Source: Hyphomicrobiales bacterium (lineage in GTDB: Bacteria > Pseudomonadota > Alphaproteobacteria > Rhizobiales > Beijerinckiaceae). From it: DNA of 64,000 bases. The stretch lies in the NCBI GenBank assembly GCA_930633495.1, contig CAKNFJ010000001.1, positions 4,053,001 through 4,117,000 of the forward strand, given 5' to 3'. Position 1 is the stretch's first letter. The number at the start of each line of letters is the position of its first letter. Positions 56,012 to 64,000 of this stretch are shown here, piece by piece. A program made the translations under genes and the position numbers. The notes beneath the pieces were generated by a model. It ran no database searches and was not told where the DNA came from. It worked only from the letters and a program-made list of their open reading frames with translations.

Positions 56012-56476
56012 GTGCGTCCGAAACTCGACGATATCGACCTGCGCATCCTGCGCGAGCTGCAGGCCGATGGGCGCATGACCAATGTCGAACTCGCCAGCCG
56101 CGTCGGCATCTCGCCGCCGCCCTGCCTGCGTCGCGTGCGGGCGCTGGAAGAGGCCGGGCTGATCCGCGGCTACCATGCCGATCTCGACGAGCGGAAGCTG
56201 GGCTACGAGGTGGTCTGCTTCGCCTTCGTGCATCTGGCGAGCCAGGCCGAGGCCGATCTCGCCGCCTTCCAGAGTCGGATCCGCGACTGGGCCACGGTGC
56301 GCGAATGCTGGACGCTTTCCGGCGACATCGATTTCGCGCTGAAATGCGTCGCGCCCGACCTCAAGGCCTTCCAGGACTTCGTCGTGGAGCTGACGGCCAT
56401 GCCGAACGTCCGCAATGTTCGCACCGCGCTGGCCCTCGACCGTGTCAAGGACGAGCCGATCGTCCCGTTCGGCTGA
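56012..56476 (+). CDS. Lrp/AsnC-family transcriptional regulator
   Basis: A 154-residue regulator: an N-terminal winged helix (LDDIDLRILRELQADGRMTNVELASRVGIS) and a C-terminal RAM ligand-binding domain (CWTLSGDIDFALKCVAPDLKAF). The only plausible start is a GTG at 56,012 with GGGGAT upstream; the very long upstream frame is antisense to the ELM1 gene. Such proteins sense amino acids. The divergent ELM1 gene or its own promoter may be the target. Confidence 0.88.
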   Translation: MRPKLDDIDLRILRELQADGRMTNVELASRVGISPPPCLRRVRALEEAGLIRGYHADLDERKLGYEVVCFAFVHLASQAEADLAAFQSRIRDWATVRECWTLSGDIDFALKCVAPDLKAFQDFVVELTAMPNVRNVRTALALDRVKDEPIVPFG

Positions 56477-56480
56477 ACGC

Positions 56481-56987
56481 TCAGTTCGAGACGTAGCGCT
56501 TGATCCAGTAGGCATTGTTCCGGGCCAGGGCCCTGAGCCGGCGCTGATCGACGTCCGGCAGATACCAGGCGCCTGCGCCGCCGGAGAGCTCGCTCGACAG
56601 GATCGGCCAGCTCGCAAGTTCGCGGCCGCTGCGATCGTAGAGGGTCACGGTGCTTTCCAGGTAGTCGTTGCTCGCGCCGCCGTCGGCGGGCTTGCCGCCA
56701 CCGCCGCCGCCGGCATAGGCCGCGAGCCAGATGCTCCTGACGTTGACGAGGAGCCGCGTGCCGGCACCGCGCTGAAGCGAGGGGCCCAGCAGTTCCGCCA
56801 GGGTCCGCTCAAGCTCGTTTCTGACGATGACGACATTCTCGCCCCAAGCATGGGTCACGGTCGGCGCGAACTCGACCCTGACCGAGCCGATGGGCAGGAA
56901 CTGCGCGGAGGCGGAGGACGTGCCGGCCGTCAGTGCCAGTGCCGCTGAGCCGAGCGAGGAAGCCAGAAAAGATCGACGTGTCGTCAT
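56481..56987 (-). CDS. Exported protein of unknown function
   Basis: A 168-residue protein with an N-terminal twin-arginine-like signal (TTRRSFLASSLGSAALALTAGTSSASA) and a mature domain containing HAWGENVVIVRNELERTL and a glycine run (AAYAGGGGGGKPA). I do not recognise the family. It converges with the Lrp gene, five bases apart. Confidence 0.65.
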   Translation of the reverse strand: MTTRRSFLASSLGSAALALTAGTSSASAQFLPIGSVRVEFAPTVTHAWGENVVIVRNELERTLAELLGPSLQRGAGTRLLVNVRSIWLAAYAGGGGGGKPADGGASNDYLESTVTLYDRSGRELASWPILSSELSGGAGAWYLPDVDQRRLRALARNNAYWIKRYVSN

Positions 56988-57164
56988 GGCCGGAATCTCC
57001 GAAAGGCTCTTCGCTTCAATGTAGGCGCGAGACAGCGATAGTCCATGGCCCGGGGTTGTGCCTCAGCTTCCACCGGTCCTGGTTGCCAGGCGGTATCGAG
57101 GCATCCACTTGCCTCGATAAGGGCGTTCCATGTCTCGTCTCGACGCTCTACCGCTTTGATTTTG

Positions 57165-57208
57165 CATCGGCTTTTCCCGAAAAGTGCATTCCACTTTTCG
57201 GGCCGATG
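57165..57208. repeat. Stem-loop repeat upstream of marC
   Basis: CATCGGC pairs with GCCGATG, and inside it CCCGAAAAGTG pairs with CACTTTTCGGG around a short loop. From memory this unit resembles dispersed Hyphomicrobiales repeats. It lies 47 bp before the marC start, so it may affect expression. Confidence 0.6.
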
Positions 57209-57254
57209 CTCTATCGCGCACAGGGCATGAAGCGGGTCGTGCGGGGGAGATTCG

Positions 57255-57866
57255 ATGGATCGCTGGCTGACGGAATTCGTGAAGCTCTGGGTCGTGATCG
57301 ATCCGATCGGCACGCTGCCGGTCTTCCTGGCGGTCACGGCCGGGCTCGGTGCTGCCGCGGCGCGGCGTATCGCGTTGCAGGGCGCGCTCGTCGCCTTCCT
57401 CGTCCTGCTGTTCTTCGTCCTGCTCGGGCAGGTTTTGCTGACGGCGATGGATATCGAGCTGAGCTCCTTCCAGATCGCCGGGAATATCGTGCTGTTCCTG
57501 TTCGCGCTGACGATGATCTTCGGCGAATCGAAGCTGGAGGAAGACCAGAAGCTGCTGCGCTCCTCCGATTTGGAGAAGGCGGTCTATCCGCTGGCGATCC
57601 CGAGCATCGCCAGCCCCGGTGCGATGCTGACGGTGATGACCGTCACCGACAATTCGAAGTTCAGCCTCGTCGAGCAGGCCGAGACCGTGCTTCAGATCGC
57701 GATCATCTTCGCGATCTTGCTGGTGCTGCTGTTCAGCGCCTCGCGGATCATCGCGGTGATCGGCAATGCCGGCGCCAGCGTCATCAGCCGCGTGATGGGA
57801 TTGATCCTGGCCAGCGTTGCCGTGGACGGCATCATCAAGGCGGTGCGGGTCGTGCTGGCAGGGTAG
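57255..57866 (+). CDS. MarC-family membrane protein (host copy)
   Basis: A 203-residue UPF0056/MarC protein with six hydrophobic segments, VIDPIGTLPVFLAVT near the start and PLAIPSIASPGAMLTVM in the centre. Function unresolved. It differs clearly from the island MarC at 43,855, so the two are not recent duplicates. Stands alone. Confidence 0.87.
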   Translation: MDRWLTEFVKLWVVIDPIGTLPVFLAVTAGLGAAAARRIALQGALVAFLVLLFFVLLGQVLLTAMDIELSSFQIAGNIVLFLFALTMIFGESKLEEDQKLLRSSDLEKAVYPLAIPSIASPGAMLTVMTVTDNSKFSLVEQAETVLQIAIIFAILLVLLFSASRIIAVIGNAGASVISRVMGLILASVAVDGIIKAVRVVLAG

Positions 57867-57928
57867 GACGTAAATCCAACGTTTGGTGGCGCACTCGGAC
57901 GAGTGCCGAGTCGATCAAAAACGAAAGC

Positions 57929-58023
57929 CGTCATTCCGGGCTTGACCCGGAATCCATCGTAGAGCGTTGGAATTTACGATGGATTCCGGATCGGCGCCGC
58001 TACGCGGCTTGTCCGGAATGACG
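57929..58023. repeat. Intergenic palindromic repeat, copy between marC and greA
   Basis: About 95 bp: CGTCATTCCGGGCTTGACCCGGAATCC at one end, GTCCGGAATGACG at the other, and GGAATCCATCGTA paired with TACGATGGATTCC inside. It is the cleanest copy of the family and lies where marC and greA converge. Confidence 0.75.
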
Positions 58024-58055
58024 TGTTGGCTTGCTTGCCTTGGCAGTAAGGGCGA

Positions 58056-58532
58056 TCAGCGGAAGACGACGCTGACGACTTCGTAGGATTTGCCGCCGCC
58101 GGGCGTGTTGACCTGCACGGAATCGCCGACCTTCTTGCCGATCAGTGCGCGCGCGATCGGCGAGCCGATCGAGACCTTGCCGGACTTCACGTCCGATTCC
58201 GGCTCGCCGACGATCTGATAGCTCTTCTCTTCCTCGGTATCGTCGTCGATCAGCTTGACGGTGGCGCCGAACTTGATCGTGTCGCCGCCGGCGAGCTTGG
58301 CGATATCGATGATGTCGGCACGGCCGATCAGCGATTCGAGTTCCATGATCCGGCCCTCGTTGAGCGACTGCGCTTCCTTGGCCGCGTGGTATTCCGCGTT
58401 CTCGGACAGGTCACCCAGCGCGCGCGCTTCGGCGATCGCGGTGATGATGCGCTGGCGTTGGACCTGCTGGCGGTCCTTCAACTCGGCCTCCAGGGCGGCG
58501 AAGCCGCCCGCGGTCATCGGAACCTTTTCCAT
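58056..58532 (-). CDS. greA: Transcription elongation factor GreA
   Basis: A 158-residue protein that enters the RNA polymerase secondary channel and stimulates transcript cleavage in stalled complexes. It has the N-terminal coiled coil with the acidic tip in [18 protein letters not shown], and the C-terminal [12 protein letters not shown] and [20 protein letters not shown]. The start at [11 protein letters not shown] has GGAAGG upstream and the normal length. It follows carB. Confidence 0.95.
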   Translation of the reverse strand: MEKVPMTAGGFAALEAELKDRQQVQRQRIITAIAEARALGDLSENAEYHAAKEAQSLNEGRIMELESLIGRADIIDIAKLAGGDTIKFGATVKLIDDDTEEEKSYQIVGEPESDVKSGKVSIGSPIARALIGKKVGDSVQVNTPGGGKSYEVVSVVFR

Positions 58533-58633
58533 ACCTTCCGTCCCATAAGCTCCGAAAGCGCGGCTCACCGGCGGCATATCGACCGCCGGTTCCCGCGCTT
58601 CCGCTCAATCCCTAGAATTCGCCGTGCGGCCGG

Positions 58634-61951
<3,318 letters not shown>

Positions 61952-62310
61952 GATCTCGACCGGTCTTGGGCAGGCGCGCGCAAGGCTTGCGTCCGATCGG
62001 GTGAGCGGAGGCGAGGCGAGCGTCTGAATGAATGCTAAGCGGTCGCTATAGACGGCCCGGGCGGCGGAAGGAAGCTTAAATGCGCGGCGGCTTCCGCTCA
62101 ACGCACAGGTTGCGATGCGCGCTTGCGAGCGGGGCAGGTCGCGGTGCCGGCGGAACGAGCCGCGCGGCGGCGCCCGGCCGCGACGGACGCAGGGTCGGAC
62201 TTCGTGTGGTTGACAGGCTTCGGCACAGGTTTAGCGTTCCCGTTTCCGCGATGGCGTCGAGCCGGATCGCGACGCGGCACCGGCCACGCCCGAACCCGAG
62301 GAGCATGGCC
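61952..62310. other. Divergent promoter region between carB and the methyltransferase
   Basis: About 360 bp with no gene I can support. It must hold the carB promoter on one strand and that of the methyltransferase on the other. No clear hairpin leader of the pyrimidine- or arginine-attenuation type is visible. Confidence 0.4.
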
Positions 62311-63372
62311 ATGCGTGCTGCCGACCCTCAGAAACTGGATGCGCTGGTAGGACGTCTCGTCGGTGACGTCGGAGCCTCCGTCACCGGCGCCTTGATCGTG
62401 CTGGGCGATCAGCTCGGCCTCTACAAGGCGATGGGCGATGGCGAGCCCGTTACCTCCCAACAGCTGGCGCAGAAGACCGGCCTCAAGGAGCGCTATGTGC
62501 GTGAATGGCTCGCTGGCCAGGCCTCAGCCGGCTATGTCGACTACGACGAGGGCAGCGACAGTTTCAGCCTCTCGCCCGAGCAGGCCATGGCTTTTGCGGA
62601 AGAGGACAGCCCCGCCTTCTTCGCCGGCGCCTTCGAGATCGTGCAGTCGATGTGGGTCGACGAGCCGAAGGTCGAGGAGGCTTTCCGCAGCGGCTCCGGC
62701 CTGGGCTGGCACGAGCACAGCAAATGCCTGTTCCGGGGCACCGAGCGCTTCTTCAGGCCCGGTTACAACGCGCATCTGACGGCGGACTGGATTCCGGCGC
62801 TCAACGGCGTGCAGGCGAAGCTCGAGCGGGGAGCGACCGTCGCCGATGTCGGTTGCGGGCATGGCTCCTCGACCATCCTGATGGCGCAGGCCTTTCCGCA
62901 ATCGCGCTTCTACGGCTTCGATTATCACGGGCCTTCGATCGAGCGGGCGCGGGAGGCTGCGGACAAGGCTGGCGTCGGCGACCGCATCGTCTTCGAACGG
63001 GCCTCGGCCAAGGACTTCCCGGAGCGGAAATACGACCTCGTGACCATGTTCGATTGCCTGCACGACATGGGCGATCCGGTCGGCGCCGGCAAGCATGTGC
63101 GCGAGTCGCTGGCTCGAGACGGGAGCTGGATGATCGTGGAGCCCTTCGCGCACGATCATCTCAAGGACAATCTGAACCCGGTCGGGCGGATCTTCTACGG
63201 AGCCTCGACCATGATCTGCACGCCGGCCTCGCTCTCGCAGGAGGTCGGCCTCGGGCTGGGCGCGCAGGCCGGCGAGATGCGCCTGCGCAAGGTCGCGATG
63301 GATGCGGGCTTTTCGCATTTCCGCCGCGCGACCGAGACGCCGTTCAACATGGTGTTCGAGGTCAGGGCTTGA
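62311..63372 (+). CDS. Class I SAM-dependent methyltransferase with N-terminal winged helix
   Basis: A 353-residue protein. Residues about 10-90 form a winged-helix dimerisation-like part (QQLAQKTGLKERYVREWLAGQASAGYV). Then comes a Rossmann methyltransferase domain with VADVGCGHGSSTILMAQAFP (motif I), the acidic FYGFDYHG, and LVTMFDCLHDMGDP. The layout is like O-methyltransferases and the Rv1405c-type family. Substrate unknown. The second of two close ATGs (62,311) is chosen because GAGGAG is too near the first. Confidence 0.85.
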   Translation: MRAADPQKLDALVGRLVGDVGASVTGALIVLGDQLGLYKAMGDGEPVTSQQLAQKTGLKERYVREWLAGQASAGYVDYDEGSDSFSLSPEQAMAFAEEDSPAFFAGAFEIVQSMWVDEPKVEEAFRSGSGLGWHEHSKCLFRGTERFFRPGYNAHLTADWIPALNGVQAKLERGATVADVGCGHGSSTILMAQAFPQSRFYGFDYHGPSIERAREAADKAGVGDRIVFERASAKDFPERKYDLVTMFDCLHDMGDPVGAGKHVRESLARDGSWMIVEPFAHDHLKDNLNPVGRIFYGASTMICTPASLSQEVGLGLGAQAGEMRLRKVAMDAGFSHFRRATETPFNMVFEVRA

Positions 63373-63385
63373 GCCGGCCGAGTCG

Positions 63386-63459
63386 GGATGCCGGGAACCC
63401 ACGCCGGAGCGCTTTCGGCGGGGATTCCGGATGGTTTTCGTCGCTCGTCCGGAATGGCG
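63386..63459. repeat. Degenerate palindromic repeat
   Basis: A decayed stretch with GGGATTCCGGAT and CGTCCGGAATGGCG, resembling the right half of the host intergenic repeat. The left half is poorly matched. Confidence 0.35.
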
Positions 63460-63542
63460 TGTCCCTTCCGGACTCCTTGGGTATGGCCTGGAGGCTGCCA
63501 GGGAGCTTGTCCAAGGTGCCTGACAGCCTCTAGGAAGCGCGA

Positions 63543-63947
63543 ATGCCGCTTCGCCGCTATCCGCGCCAGTTTCGCCAGCTCGCAGCCTATGTCCTGGCGG
63601 GCGGGCTCACCGCCGTTGCCCATTACGGCGTGCTGATCGGGCTCGTCGAGCTTGGCCGCATCGACCCCGTTCCGGCGACGCTTGCGGGCTTCGTCGTCGG
63701 CGCGCTGGTTTCCTACACGCTCAACCGCTGGATGACCTTCGATGCTACCCGAACCCACGCGCAGGCCGGCTGGCGCTTCGCGCTGATCGCGGCGGGCGGC
63801 TTCGTGCTCACCGGCATCCTCATGCATCTTTTCGTGACGCGGGCGGGGCTGCCCTATCTGCCGATGCAGATCGTCACCACCGGCGTGGTGATGGTGTTCT
63901 CGTTCCTCGGCCACAAGTTCTTCAGCTTCGCCGATCGGGCGGCGTGA
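63543..63947 (+). CDS. GtrA-family membrane protein
   Basis: A 134-residue protein with four transmembrane helices and the family patterns RQLAAYVLAGGLTAVAHYGVL, VSYTLNRWMTF and the C-terminal FLGHKFFSF. GtrA-like proteins are thought to move lipid-linked sugars across the inner membrane for cell-surface glycosylation. No glycosyltransferase partner is visible before the window ends. Confidence 0.87.
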   Translation: MPLRRYPRQFRQLAAYVLAGGLTAVAHYGVLIGLVELGRIDPVPATLAGFVVGALVSYTLNRWMTFDATRTHAQAGWRFALIAAGGFVLTGILMHLFVTRAGLPYLPMQIVTTGVVMVFSFLGHKFFSFADRAA

Positions 63948-63972
63948 GGGCGCGCCGCCCGCCTGTTTTGCC

Positions 63973-64000
63973 TCACTGCGACGGAGCGACGGTCAGCTTG
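63973..64000 (-). CDS. Possible C-terminus of a gene running in from the right edge
   Basis: The minus strand reads KLTVAPSQ and a stop at 63,973-63,975. The distance to gtrA (25 bp) and the convergent orientation fit a normal gene end, but eight residues are too few to identify anything. Confidence 0.3.

Noticed and set aside
43855-57866. The two MarC genes as a recent duplication linked to the island
   Set aside because: The two proteins differ throughout, one is inside the island and one outside, and their flanks share nothing, so they are separate family members.

Overview
The window is about 66% G+C and reads as a chromosomal segment of an alphaproteobacterium of the order Hyphomicrobiales (Rhizobiales). 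A Bosea-like organism is my best guess, made by eye from protein style, gene order (dapF-mtaB, ffh-rpsP-rimM-trmD, trxB-lysR) and the dense intergenic palindromes. No 16S rRNA or other taxonomic marker is present.

Host part, left (1-30.9 kb): ordinary core and accessory genes. They include an EF-G-like GTPase, fadD, dapF-mtaB, a GyrI-like secreted protein, an MBL hydrolase, a LysE exporter, a CAP-domain lipoprotein, and the ffh/GNAT/rpsP/rimM/HAD/trmD cluster. These are followed by a cysteine-less rhodanese, an aspartate aminotransferase, a TctC-type binding protein with a SAF-domain oxidoreductase, a PQQ-type sugar dehydrogenase, a SemiSWEET, an MltB-type transglycosylase, RidA, leuB, msrP, ogt and an FMN reductase. 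Next comes a LysR regulator of the VtlR/LsrB type with a probable AbcR-type small RNA downstream. At least six copies of a palindromic repeat lie between the host genes.

Island (30,901-54,452, about 23.5 kb): a mobile element sits inside the host thioredoxin reductase gene trxB. The 3' part of trxB is at 30,330-30,900 and the 5' part at 54,453-54,853; joined in frame they rebuild a 321-residue TrxB. The ends carry imperfect terminal inverted repeats of about 26 bp and are flanked by related 6-bp cores (GAGACG and GAAACG). The left end has five packed genes in one direction: two tyrosine recombinases (476 and 1157 aa), a 260-aa third protein, a 159-aa coiled-coil protein and a RecD-like helicase. 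The first three resemble the Tn554 or gamma-mobile-trio three-protein architecture. The cargo is an XRE regulator with a palindromic operator, a 7-alpha-hydroxysteroid dehydrogenase (hdhA), a second SDR, an outer-membrane barrel protein, MarC, a universal stress protein, adhP, a 5'-truncated P-type ATPase, a ferric-reductase-like flavoprotein and a DUF2721 protein, then decayed IS630 and transglycosylase pieces.

The last gene before the right end is a complete, diverged trxB (53,339-54,340). It lies in the same orientation as the broken host gene and 21 bp after the stop of its 5' fragment. The element therefore appears to destroy an important host gene and supply a replacement that can be read from the host trxB promoter. 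The replacement uses different codons at the insertion point, which may protect it from reinsertion.

Host part, right (54.9-64 kb): an ELM1-family protein, an Lrp/AsnC regulator, a small secreted protein, a second MarC protein, greA, carB, a SAM-dependent methyltransferase, a GtrA-family membrane protein and the edge of a further gene.
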